Of a stretch of DNA of 54,760 nt, positions 9,760 through 19,590 are shown piece after piece. How positions within the stretch are numbered: position 1 is the first letter of the stretch; every line of letters begins with the position of its first letter. The stretch spans positions 213,587 through 268,346 of the forward strand of contig JBBHKE010000370.1 in NCBI GenBank assembly GCA_037447655.1, written 5' to 3'. The position numbers were made by a program, and so were the translations under genes. The notes below the pieces were generated by a model. That model was not told the origin of the DNA, did no database searches, and saw nothing but the letters and a program-made list of their open reading frames with translations. This DNA comes from Zygnema cylindricum (taxonomy: Eukaryota > Streptophyta > Zygnematophyceae > Zygnematales > Zygnemataceae).

Positions 9760-10237
9760 CTTTTGGACAAGAATTTTTTCTTGGCGGCGGAGCTTTCTCT
9801 TGCTCTCTCTCTCACCGACTGCTCATGCTTTTTATTTGTTATTGCTAGCTAGCTATAGAGGCTAGATAGGCTACGAATATTTTTTTTTGTTTTTTTGCCC
9901 ACGTTTTTAATCCACACTGCCTAAGGCCACGTCCGGAAGGTTTTCCTCCAAACTTGGTCTTTTTGGGTGAACGTGTGGAATTGGAGATTGTGGGGGAGCA
10001 CATTGGGACCTTGCTGTGTCTTCCTCGGGCAGCTTGACGGTTTGATTGGGTGTTTGTGTTTTGTTTGTATTTCGGTTGGCTTAGAAGGAGTGTATTTTTG
10101 ATCGAAATTGGATTTTCACTTTTTCCGATTGGAATATTCCTTGCTTTGTTTTCATAACGGGGTAACTCTTGTAGGGAATGTGATAAATACCAGAGAGCCT
10201 AGAGGCTACCTCTAGGATTAGCATTCTTGTCCAAAAG
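9760..10237. mobile_element. Possible MITE-like unit with 15-bp inverted termini
   Basis: CTTTTGGACAAGAAT at 9760-9774 is the perfect inverted repeat of ATTCTTGTCCAAAAG at 10223-10237. The 478-bp interval has no ORF of note. I could not identify a clear target-site duplication, and the pair may be fortuitous or belong to the leader/LTR of G1. Confidence 0.3.
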
Positions 10238-10345
10238 ATTAAAAAAAAAAATCTATTGAAAATATAAATCTCATTTTATAAAATAAAAAAAAGACTTTGT
10301 TTTTGTTTTCCGCTATTTCTTTCTTTCAATCTTTGTGTCTTATTC

Positions 10346-10362
10346 TGGTGCCACTATATTTC
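10346..10362 (+). promoter_or_regulatory. Possible primer-binding site of G1
   Basis: TGGTGCCACTATATTTC begins with TGG, the usual start of a PBS complementary to a tRNA 3' CCA end, about 1.1 kb before the gag ATG. TGGTGCC is a common start in gypsy-type plant elements. The upstream LTR boundary is not confirmed, so this is tentative. Confidence 0.25.
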
Positions 10363-10396
10363 TTGGTTTTAGTGTTAAACCTAAATTTTGCAGCAA

Positions 10397-10630
10397 GTTT
10401 AGGGTTAATCTGCAGAATTAGGGTTAACTGCAAAATTAGGGTTTGGCTGAAGGATTAGGGTTTTGGCTACGAAATTAGCGCTGCAGCAGATTTAGGGTTT
10501 ATTCCATTTGATTCTAGTCCTTAGGTCAGTCCTTCTATTCTTTGGCAACAGATTTGGAGTTTTGGCCTTCTAGAATTAGGGTTTGGCTTTGGAATTAGGG
10601 TTTTCCAAGTGGAATTAGGGTTTGCTGTTG
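10397..10630. repeat. Cluster of telo-box (TTAGGGTT) motifs
   Basis: About eight copies of TTAGGGTT occur in 230 bp, in contexts such as GAATTAGGGTTTGG and GATTTAGGGTTTA. Spacing is irregular, so this is not a telomeric array. In plants, the reverse motif AAACCCTAA is a promoter/5'UTR element bound by Myb-type and PRC2-recruiting factors. Here it lies in the leader of element G1. Confidence 0.7.
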
Positions 10631-10699
10631 GCTTTGGATTATTGTGGTCACAAGTTTGGATGTATATCTAGAATTTGAACAGCCTACGACTTTATTCTA

Positions 10700-11456
10700 A
10701 CACACTTTACCTATCTATCGCATCTGTGTGTCTTATTGGTTACTTTTCTTCCACACGAACTCTTTATTTTTTTCCTTCCATTGGTTCCCTAACCTTCCAC
10801 AGCGTACATCTTCACGGTACGGACGGGTCTCGCGGAGGGTTATTTTGGAGACGCTCATCGAAGCAAATTTCGTGAAGCGAATTTTATGCCAAGGAGCTTT
10901 GCAAAACCCGACTTGCTTCGAACACGTTCGATTCACCCTTAGTGTTCACTAGTGTACTAAAGGTGTTTGTAAGTAGTCGATGCCTTGCGGGTGCAAGAGC
11001 GTTCCGATTTAGAGTGGACACTCGTGTAGGGGATCGGTGTGGAGGGGTTACATCGTGAACCTCTTTATTGAGCATTTGCATTTTCCGGCTTTCCGTGCAT
11101 GCTATCTGGCCCTAAGTGGCCTTACATTTTCGTGTGACTATCTGGAGTGGGATTTCTTGCTAGATCTTGCCGTGGGTGGCACTTTGTAGACCTTTTCCCG
11201 GCTGAGTTGTTATAGATCTGCGCGTAAGGGTGCTTGAATAGCAATTTTCTTGTTTTTATAGAATTGGCCCGTTGGCCTTGCCAACTGTGTGCAGGGTAGA
11301 GGTTTTGGTAAACTAGCTTCTTGCTAGATATGACCATCGGGTCTTGATGTGACTAAGTGTGTTGACTTGACGAGTGGATTGGTCTGACACATGTTGCATC
11401 TCGGTTAGGTCGTGCGAAACATTTTATTGTCTTAGTCAGGGTTTCTCCCTTGGTTC
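10700..11456 (+). other. G1 leader (5' untranslated region)
   Basis: Homologous, at roughly 70-75% by eye, to the leader of G2 at 18845-19450. Shared blocks include GCAAAACCCGACTTGCTTC (10900), GATGCCTTGCGGGT (10980), GTGGACACTCGTGTAG (11018), TTGCATTTTCC and CAGGGTAGAGGTTTTGGT (about 11293). Two independent copies upstream of the same gag start show that it belongs to the element. The small ORFs in it are not conserved. Confidence 0.7.
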
Positions 11457-12204
11457 ATGCCCTCAGATTGGGATAACCTTCCTTATCAATTGGGTTCCAC
11501 CCGAGGTGGTAAATTTTATCGTCGTCCACAGTTAGATTCTTCGAATTTTCCCGAATTGTTGACCACATCCGATCCGGTTGCGGATCACAGATCGCCGTCA
11601 GTGCGCTCAGGTCTTACATCTACGTCATCATTGTCCTCGATTTCATCTAGGTCATACTTAGAGGGGACCGATGAAGATTTTTCAAGGAAACATTTCCACC
11701 TTCTCACACTCGGAGGTTCCCTGCCAGCCCAGCTTTGGCACAACCGGCGCATCCTCCATTTTACGACATGGCTTCCTCTTTAGAGGGATCCATGGGTAAG
11801 ATGCAATTATGTTTTTCCGATTTAAAGGACACCATGTCTTTATCGCATTTTCGGATGTTATACAACACGGAAATGAGGGATCTTGCCTTTACATATCAAG
11901 ATATGTGTGACTTCTGTGTTCCCTTTTCCCTTCTCGGTTTATACCTTTGTGGTACGACCCTCACTCATAACATCGCAAGTACAAGGATGTTCTTGCGATG
12001 ACAGAGTACGTGGCCTCCTTTGTGGGGTTACCAGAAGTCCTCGGCCAGGTGGATATCCCATATCAGGCTATGAGACTGGCAATATTAGATGCCAACGGGG
12101 ACGAGTTCTATGCAGCTATCCCCGAAGTTCCTCGTCAGTATGCAGTGACTACCCGACGGGCGGTCCCAGCTAGAGCAAGGGGAACCATTCCTTTACGTGA
12201 CCCT
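11457..12204 (+). pseudogene. G1: gag, N-terminal part
   Basis: The gag of the gypsy-like element G1 starts at the ATG 11457 (MPSDWDNLPYQ). G2 has the matching start at 19451 (MPTDWDNLRYQ), with a shared leader upstream, which supports this start. Frames change at about 11735 and about 11998, so it is not a single open frame. The sequence breaks at ACCCT (12200-12204), where H is inserted, in codons for LRDP. The frame resumes at 15845 as LSVMFDILQEEYR, as shown by the uninterrupted homologous stretch of G2 (about 26265-26310). Function: structural capsid precursor of a retroelement. Confidence 0.75.
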
Positions 12205-13564
12205 TGTTATTCTTTGGTCTAAAATAGACAGCAGAAGCGACCGAAACTATCATGCAAGAAGCTAAGCAAAAATAGGTCGACGAACAATCATATGAAATGC
12301 ATCCTCCATATACGTACACAGACGCACCAAACAACATTTAGGATTTCATGGAATAATCAACATAAATAAACCCTATGACAACATCTAAGGTTTGATGGAA
12401 TAATCGACATAAACAAACCCTAGGACAAATGCATAAACAATGCATATCAAACATATATAAAAATATAAACAAATAATAACACACAAATGCATCACACATA
12501 AACAAAAGTATAATCAAATAATCATTATATCATTCAAAGTCCATGACCTAATCGACAACCCTAAAACACTACATCTTTGGTCCCCACTTTACTAACCAGC
12601 ATTGATGATTATATTCCTAACAAAGCTCATTCTTATATATACACTTATGAGCTGTCAATGAATCACTAACTGCCTAGTTATCCAACATAACTCCCACTAA
12701 AACATCATATCCTATTACGACAAAAATCCTAACTGGAAATTACGTAACTATCATTATCTCCTATTTAAATATGATAACCTACTATTACGAATAAATTAAT
12801 CGTAAGCGTACACCTGAAAGTCAGGCAATCGTAAGCGTACACTTGTCTGCAAATACGATTTTTACACACACAAATTAAACTGTCGAAACCCTAATTGACC
12901 ACGTAAATATAAACGTCATGATCAACACTAATTTATTAATGCAAATAAGACAAATAAATGTTGTTCCAAATATTTACAGGTACACACAATCTTATGTTGA
13001 GTCATGGCGAATAAATCAGCTGGACTTCGCGAATCTCGTCAAAGCATCCGGGACGTCCAAAAATAAACATCGTGTGATTGACGCGATTTCCCGTCACCAC
13101 TACTTGAAAATAACGGCGGTCTTTTTCCGCCGTCCGTAACTCTTATTCGGAACCGTTGATGTCGCGAAGCGTGGTCACAAAAATCCAAACAAAATTCCAC
13201 TTGACGAAACGACATCATGTCATCCAAATAAAACCGTACCGTAACCACGTCATTTGCAATAAATCCTGCATGTCACAAATAAAGTACAATTATCCAAATA
13301 TGACGCTCAAAACTATCGGCGTACATATTCAGATATTTCAAACATTTCATAACGGATCGCTTCGCGATCCGCCATCCATTTTCTAGCGCATTCATCACCA
13401 CTCAATTTGTGCCTTACGGCATATTTATTTCACTCGTACACTTACTCCCCCAATCCGCGAATCCTTTCGAACCTCCACAGTATATCACGTAAATGCGTAC
13501 GCACGAAACATCGCGTACGCACGAAACGCCGTGCTCGCACGAAACTAACTTTTCAAAAACAACA
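12205..13564 (-). repeat. H 3' LTR (left on plus strand)
   Basis: 1360 bp, TGTTATTC to CAAAAACAACA. It contains two near-identical GCGTACGCACGAAAC units (13495-13530) and AAACCCTA-type motifs (12365-12425). Private differences from the right LTR include CAGCTGG and CCTGCATG. Confidence 0.85.
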
Positions 13565-14480
13565 CTCCCTCGAAAATTTAGTTTTGTGCATCCATGATGC
13601 CACGTCATCATCTGTCACACTTCATGGAACTACGTCATCAGCTGTCACCAATGTCACCTTCTGCTGCCTCTTCCATTTGAATCCGCCAAATGCCTCCACT
13701 AGAATTTTCTCACTTGTTCCACCATCGCTTCCGCTAACTCCACATACCATCCAGATTTCATAATACATAATATATATATGTTTTCATCTTCCGATTACAA
13801 CAAAAAATAATTCCTTCCAATTTCTAAATCCAGATCTACCTTCCCAAAATTCTATCACAAATCAACTAAAAATTAAAGCCAAAAGATCACATTAATAATA
13901 TATCCCCGCTCAAATAATTCCTACCTCATTATAACAAATCTAGATTAAAATAATAAATTTTTTATTTTCTTTTCATAAACTATCAAATCCCAAAATTTCC
14001 CATAAAAATTCATATAACAAATAGTATTTTTCCAAAAAATTTAATAATGTCACATTTCGCAAAAATTTCCAACAACTCAAAATCTACATTACAAATCCAA
14101 TTTTCAACAATCATCGATCCACAAAATTTGGATCTCTCCACCACATGTCATAACTCCACCTTTCGGATCTCTCTCCCCCAAACGTCGAATCTCCACCTTC
14201 ACATCTCTCCATCAAACGAATATGTATTTTCCAAAAATAAAATATCATTTCTCATAATTAATCATTTTTCATTGAGGGTAGACATTTCGGCACTGTCACT
14301 AAGTTAACCCTTGGGGCGATGCAAGATTAAACTCGGCACATACCAACACTATGATAAGGCCGATCTCATGGGTACACAGACACCATTACTGCAATACAAC
14401 CAGCAAGAACAGAATTAACCCGCTACAGTGCTTCTGACACAAACCTATCTCGACTTAACCTAACATATGATAGATGGGGC
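13565..14480 (-). other. H internal region, non-coding
   Basis: AT-rich in the main. It has repeated CACGTCATCA/TACGTCATCAG-like words at 13600-13645 (GTCATCATCTGTCAC and GTCATCAGCTGTCAC). No gag, protease, integrase or RT motif was found on either strand. ORFs such as 14047-14307 have the composition expected of AT-rich non-coding DNA. A packaging signal may lie here but cannot be identified by eye. Confidence 0.65.
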
Positions 14481-14494
14481 GTGGGCCCATAACT
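14481..14494 (-). promoter_or_regulatory. H primer-binding site, initiator tRNA-Met anticodon arm type
   Basis: On the minus strand, directly after the 5' LTR and a 1-base spacer, comes GTTATGGGCCCAC. This is the exact complement of GUGGGCCCAUAAC, nucleotides 27-39 of plant initiator tRNA-Met (anticodon stem and loop). It implies priming by a 5' half-tRNA, as known for Drosophila copia, not by the tRNA 3' end. Confidence 0.8.
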
Positions 14495-15839
14495 TGTTGT
14501 TCTTTGGTCTAAAATAGACCGCAGAAGCGACCCAAACTATCATGCAAGAAGCTAAGCAAAAATAGGTCGACGAACAATCATATGAAATGCATCCTCCATA
14601 TACGTACACAGACGCAACAAACAACATTTAGGATTTCATGGAATAATCAACATAAATAAACCCTATGACAACATCTAAGGTTTGATGGAATAATCGACAT
14701 AAACAAACCCTAGGACAAATGCATAAACAATGCATATCAAACATATATAAAAATATAAACAAATAATAACACATAAACAAAAGTATAATCAAATAATCAT
14801 TATATCATTCAAAGTCCATGACCTAATCGACAACCCTAAAACACTACATCTTTGGTCCCCACTTTACTAACCAGCATTGATGATTATATTCCTAACAAAG
14901 CTCATTCTTATATATACACTTGTGAGCTGTCAATGAATCACTAACTGCCTAGTTATCCAACATAACTCCCACTAAAACATCATATCCTATTACGACAAAA
15001 ATCCTAACTGGAAATTACGTAACTATCATTATCTCCTATTTAAATATGATAACCTACTATTACGAATAAATTAATCGTAAGCGTACACCTGAAAGTCAGG
15101 CAATCGTAAGCGTACACTTGTCTGCAAATACGATTTTTACACACACAAATTAAACTGTCGAAACCCTAATTGACCACGTAAATATAAACGTCATGATCAA
15201 CACTAATTTATTAATGCAAATAAGACAAATAAATGTTGTTCCAAATATTTACAGGTACACACAATCTTATGTTGAGTCATGGCGAATAAATCAGCAGGAC
15301 TTCGCGAATCTCGTCAAAGCATCCGGGACGTCCAAAAATAAACATCGTGTGATTGACACGATTTCGCGTCACCACTACTTGAAAATAACGGCGGTCTTTT
15401 TCCGCCGTCCGTAACTCTTATTCGGAACCGTTGATGTCGCGAAGCATGGTCACAAAAATCCAAACAAAATTCCACTTGACGAAACGACATCATGTCATCC
15501 AAATAAAACCGTACCGTAACCACGTCATTTGCAATAAATCCGGCGTGTCACAAATAAAGTACAATTATCCAAATATGACGCTCAAAACTATCGGCGTACA
15601 TATTCAGATATTTCAAACATTTCATAACGGATCGCTTCGCGATCTGCCATCCATTTTCTAGCGCATTCATCACCACTCAATTTGTGCCTTACGGCATATT
15701 TATTTCACTCGTACACTTACTCCCCCAATCCGCGAATCCTTTCGAACCTCCACAGTATATCACGTAAATGCGTACGCACGAAACATCGCGTACGCACGAA
15801 ACGCCGTGCTCGCACGAAACTAACTTTTTAAAAACAACA
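14495..15839 (-). repeat. H 5' LTR (right on plus strand)
   Basis: 1345 bp, TGTTGTTC to AAAAACAACA. It lacks 13 bp (ACACAAATGCATC region) present in the other two copies. On the minus strand an ATG in the last 60 bases opens MIVWVASAVYFRPKNN, which stays open across the PBS for about 10 more codons. This may be a remnant of a gag start inside the LTR. Confidence 0.85.
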
Positions 15840-15844
15840 ATCCT

Positions 15845-16560
15845 CTCTCAGTCATGTTTGACATCCTTCAAGAGGAGTACCGGATGCAAAACCCGGATCA
15901 GATCAAAGTGTTGATGAACTTTCAGCGTAGGCCAAGTGAAACTGCTCTTGCCTTGCGAGCTCGGATGGAAACTCTGCGAGAGGCATTACCGGACCTCATG
16001 TCCGATGCGGAGGCTGTCCAAAAATTTGTGGGACAGTTTTTAGTTCCATCAAAGAGGTTTATCCAAAACCACCTCAGCGAGATGTATGGACTAAAATTCA
16101 CCTTTGAGCAAGCGGCTCAATACGCGGTAGAGTATGAGATGCACACATCGTGGTGGGACGCCCATGAGCGTTCCAAACCTCCTCAGAGGGAACCGGCCAA
16201 TCCATCTCCTCCTCCACCTAAAAACCCATGGCCTCGTAATATGCCCTAGAAGACGCCAGCCATGGGAACTCCACCCGTTAGTCGCGCAAACCGAATGACT
16301 TTCCGATGTTCAAAAACAAGGCACGATGCCCTCATGTGTCTTGACAAGGCGGCCACTTGCACTCATTGCCACCAAAAGAGACATTATGTCCATCGGTGGC
16401 ACATCCTGAACCCTAATTTCACTTATCAAAACCAGATAAAGAACAACAAAATCCCGGCCCGATTCGCGAAACCATTCACTTCGCCTAAGGAGACCGGGAA
16501 AGAGGAAGCTCCTCCTAAGATCTCTCGTAGAGAGAGAGAGAAAGCCGAGCTTTAAGCCAC
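15845..16560 (+). pseudogene. G1: gag capsid and zinc-knuckle part
   Basis: Frame resumes after H. 15854-16249 encodes a retrotransposon gag capsid-type domain (RRPSETALALRARMETLREA... QKFVGQF), homologous to G2 at 26338-26580, then a Pro-rich linker ending in TAG (16247-16249). The next frame (16262-16555) has two knuckles. The first reads FRCSKTRHDALMC, lacking its first Cys as in G2. The second, CTHCHQKRHYVHRW, has lost its last Cys. Nucleic-acid binding is therefore likely impaired. A C-terminal charged segment (EAPPKISRREREKAEL) follows. Confidence 0.8.
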
Positions 16561-17470
16561 AATGGCGGCCATGATGAAAGAGCGATTTGCAGCTTTCATG
16601 GCCGAAATGAAACCCCATTTACTGGGATGGCTAAGACCGTTGTCCACATGTCGTCATTGGCCGGACAAACCCTTCGAGATTCCATCGTCCAACAACGGGT
16701 GGCCACATTTCAAAAGGGCTTAGCAAACCATAACCGAGTGGGCGAATTACAAAATTCTCGTGTCCCACTTTCATTTGCAAAAGAGACTCTGCCTTGCCTA
16801 CCCTACCAGACACCGCTCATACTATCACGGTAGAGGCACTATCCATATTGAATGGCACTATTCATGAGGCTCATTGGGTGAAGGAGCGATTAAGTATTCT
16901 CTCAACGATGTTCGAGGATGTACCGAAAGCCCTTCCCCTCGTTGATGAGGTCGCAGCGGCAGCCGCTTTAAGGGCCTTGTAGTTAAACCGCAGTCTCTCA
17001 GCGTTTCAACCGGTTACTAAGAAAGAGCGTCAGTCACTCAGCCGTTCAACCGGTTACTATAGAAGAGCGTCGTAATCTCGATCCCCATATCAGTTTCCTT
17101 GATAGCTCTCGGGGATCATTCTTAGTGAACGTGTTCACCCGACTTTTCCTCTCATGGACACCGGGGCCAAACTGGTGATCCTCGAATCCGGGTTCGCCCT
17201 CAAGCTTGGTTTGACAACAGACAAGCTTCAAGTTACAGCCACCCGACTTCTCACTTCAGCTGGGACAACGGAGCCGGTCGTGGGAATCACAAAGGACGCT
17301 CATTTTCGGTTTCAAACTAGAACCGAAAATGAGTCCTTTGAAATGTCTATTTATGCATTAGTCACTATGTTATATTTTGAGTCGGCGGTGGTGTGGACAT
17401 TCACGATCAAATATTCTCTTACTGACCGACACACTTTTCGGAGTGCAAAATCTACCTCCCTCTCATTTCA
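16561..17470 (+). pseudogene. G1: retropepsin-like protease region
   Basis: After a charged linker and a spacer homologous to G2, the frame 17154-17400 carries MDTGAKLVILESGFALKLGL, with the catalytic triplet D-T-G at 17157-17165. This is the active-site form of aspartic retropepsins. The homologous G2 protein continues to a second hydrophobic strand near the Gly-Gly of IGGGVDIHD. In G1 that part is frameshifted around 17390. A local inverted duplication (TTTTCGGTTTCAAACTAGAACCGAAAA, 17304-17330) is present. Reads as protease, broken. Confidence 0.72.
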
Positions 17471-17482
17471 GCCCGTTGACCT

Positions 17483-17814
17483 TTGCCCACTATGGCTCAC
17501 TCGGCTACGACTCTTCCCGCATTTTTTGGGAACTCCGTTGGGGAGGAAATTTTCCACTCCCTTTCGGCCAAAGAAATCTTGTCAGATATTTCTTCCTTAC
17601 GTGAGCTTTTTGTGGGGCCCGACTTTGTTATCGATTCTCACACACTTCACAATATTTGTAAGTCCACCTTATCTATTCCATTGACACCTATCCCTCACAT
17701 ACCTAAAGTTGCAACCAATCCTTCGGGTTTCCTTCTCATCATATAGAAACCTCTACAGGTGAGTCCTCATACGAACGGTGTCAATATTTTTGATCTATTC
17801 GCTGGGATTGGAAC
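17483..17814 (+). pseudogene. G1: post-protease ORF ending in a DNA methyltransferase motif I-like peptide
   Basis: ORF 17483-17746 (MPTMAHSATTLPAFFGN) aligns with G2 at about 27920-28110 (PTMAHLAFALPAF). After one TAG (17744-17746) the same frame continues KPLQVSPHTNGVNIFDLFAGIG up to 17812. FDLFAGIG is the hallmark of motif I (AdoMet binding) of C5-cytosine DNA methyltransferases. The open frame is then cut by a copia LTR at 17815, so motif IV (PC) and the rest cannot be seen. G2 has no equivalent after its own divergent tail. A captured methyltransferase domain is an inference from one motif. Confidence 0.4.
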
Positions 17815-18353
17815 TGTTGTTTTACAACCACTGGAGCAGGTGGAGCATCAGCAGTAGTAGTGGAAGTAGATATGATCTCACTTACAGAAGCTAATCAAGA
17901 ATCCTATTAAACAGCTGTTTTCTACAGCTCACCAAATCTGCTACAACAAACCAAACTGTTTCAAACTATACCACAGTATAGAATATCACAAAGACTGACA
18001 ACTCCCAAAGTTTCAGCTCAGTTGATCCAACATACACCAAGATAAGCAACTCAGAAGTTTCCCAAAAACAGTGTGCAGATTACACAGTCTGGAAGTCTGG
18101 ATACTTAAAATGTTCTACGTCCTAAGTCTTATACTCTTCACTCAGTTGTCCTACTACATAGTGTTGTACCGCCGAAACAAGTGTTCCAAAACGATACATC
18201 AGAAAGAACTAAACTGCCACTAAGGTCTAAGTGCTCCTACTTACGCTAAGAACTAATCTATCACTGTACACTCAATATGACTCAGAATCCTATACAGGTG
18301 ATTTGATCAACTACTTGTCTCCTGGCTAAGTGAATCTCGTCTGTTGACTTGAT
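17815..18353 (-). repeat. I-family copia LTR fragment running into the assembly gap
   Basis: It starts TGTTGTTTTACAACCACTGG and follows the I LTRs (19591 on, 24754 on) closely, up to CTGTTGACTTGAT at the N run. Only 539 of about 905 bp are present. The expected 5-bp target duplication of this insertion would be GGAAC (17810-17814). Its partner is hidden by or lost in the gap. At the position of the LTR-internal gag start, ATG is changed to ATA. Confidence 0.8.
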
Positions 18354-18363
18354 NNNNNNNNNN
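18354..18363. other. Assembly gap (10 N)
   Basis: Ten N bases of unknown real length. The left side is an I-family LTR. The right side is gag of the other copia lineage, so at least one unrelated boundary lies in the gap. Confidence 0.99.
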
Positions 18364-18840
18364 ACCTTGATCTTTCACGACCTTTTCATAAATCACTTTT
18401 CCTTTTCCAATTGACAAATAACTACTTCACCTCGGGTAACTTCATCAATAAACAGTTAACCTTTTCCTTTTCACTAAATACTTTTCCAGCACTTTCTAGT
18501 TCCATGAAAAGTGTAGCAAGCTCATTGCAAAAATCCAACATCTTCCCCCCTTTGTATACATACTCCTTAATTTTCTGATCAGCCAACTGTTGTTGCTGAA
18601 TTGTACCACTTCGATACATCTCTATGAGAGCCATCCAAAGATCGGATGCCCTCTCTACTTGCAAATGGGGAGATGCAAGCCCTTGAGTAAGATGGCGGAG
18701 GATGAACTGCTTAGCCGCCATATTGTTGTAGTCCCACGTATCGATATCATTCTCCTCGTTCCTCGGAATAGGTGACATGAATGCCGAACCGGCTGCTATT
18801 GGTGTGACCGTAATTGCCTGGGTGTTTAGTGGTGGTCTTG
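18364..18840 (-). pseudogene. Copia gag N-terminal fragment (B/D/E lineage)
   Basis: Minus-strand ORF 18778-18422, open further upstream to about 18840. It reads DIDTWDYNNMAAKQFILRHL, then SDLWMALIEMYRSGTIQQQQ, then YVYKGGKMLDFCNELATLF. This is UBN2/Retrotran_gag-type copia gag and matches gag pieces of B (30375), D (48760) and E (37920). It is unusually well preserved, with no stop in over 130 codons, but ends at the gap. On the other side it meets the leader of G2 near 18845. Its LTR and pol are not in view. Confidence 0.75.
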
Positions 18841-18844
18841 GATA

Positions 18845-19450
18845 CGATTATTCGGAAACGAGGCGCATCACGTTCTTGAGGACTCTGCAAAATCCGACTT
18901 GCTTCAACCAGGTCCGGTTCACTTTAAGTACTCACCAGAGTATTAAAAGTGTTAGTAAGTATCCGGATGCCTTGCGGGTACAGGAGCGTCACGATATAGT
19001 GTGGACACTCGTGTAGAGGGATCGGTGTGGATTGGTTCTATTACGAACCTTTTTTTTTTAGCATTTGCATTTTCCTTACTTTCCTTGCATGCTATCTAGA
19101 CGTGAGTGGCCTTGAGTTTCCTTGTGACTATTTGGATTGGATTTTCATTCAAACATCTCGCCGTGGGTGGCATTGTTTAGACAATTTTCTGTCTGTGCCG
19201 CTGTAGATCTGCACCGAAAGGTCCCTCGAAAGTTCTCTATTTATTTTTATAGATCTGGCCCTTCGGCCTTGCCCCATTGTTTACAGGGTAGAGGTTTTGG
19301 TATTCCTGCTTCTTGCTAGATCTGACCACCAGGTCTTGATACTGACTTCGTGTGTTAGCTTGTCTTGTGTAGTTTGGCCTTCCATTTGACGCACCTTGAT
19401 TAGGCCGTTCCGTTCTTTCCTAGTCGTAATCGAGGGTTTTCTCTTCGTTT
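18845..19450 (+). other. G2 leader
   Basis: Counterpart of the G1 leader, with the same ordered blocks (CAAAATCCGACTTGCTTC at about 18888, GATGCCTTGCGGGT, GTGGACACTCGTGTAG, CAGGGTAGAGGTTTTGGT at about 19287). Divergence from G1 (about 25-30%) is much greater than between G1 and G3, so G2 is an older, separate insertion. Confidence 0.7.
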
Positions 19451-19590
19451 ATGCCCACGGATTGGGATAACTTACGTTATCAATCCAGATCTAACGGCAG
19501 CGGGACAGTTTTCCATCCACACCAGTAAAATCTTTCTAGTTTCTTCGAGTCTACGCACGCACCATTTTCGGTTGCGGTCCTTGAATCTCC
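19451..19590 (+). pseudogene. G2: gag, first part before nested element I
   Basis: Starts at ATG 19451 with MPTDWDNLRYQ, matching the G1 gag start. It has an early stop after about 28 codons in that frame. Sequence homology continues to GGTTGCGGTCCTTGAATCTCC, where copia I is inserted. The frame resumes at 25665 (GTCAGTTCGATTGG, like GTCAGTGCGCTCAGG in G1). Confidence 0.7.

Larger units (their letters stand above)
12205..15839 (-). mobile_element. H: non-autonomous LTR retrotransposon nested in G1 gag
   Basis: Complete element of 3635 bp with left LTR 12205-13564, internal 13565-14494 and right LTR 14495-15839. The LTRs begin TGTT and end AACAACA and differ by roughly 1% plus a 13-bp deletion in the right copy, so insertion is recent. 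Flanks ACCCT (12200-12204) and ATCCT (15840-15844) form a 5-bp target duplication with one change. The PBS beside the right LTR fixes the minus orientation. The minus-strand polypurine tract CGAGGGAG abuts the left LTR. The 930-bp interior has no gag or pol, so mobility would need another element's proteins. By size it lies between TRIM and LARD classes. Confidence 0.88.

Noticed and set aside
10397-10630. Interstitial telomere
   Set aside because: TTAGGG motifs are irregularly spaced singles, not tandem TTTAGGG repeats.
14047-14307. 86-codon ORF inside H as a coding gene
   Set aside because: AT-biased composition, no homology seen, and opposite to the element's orientation.
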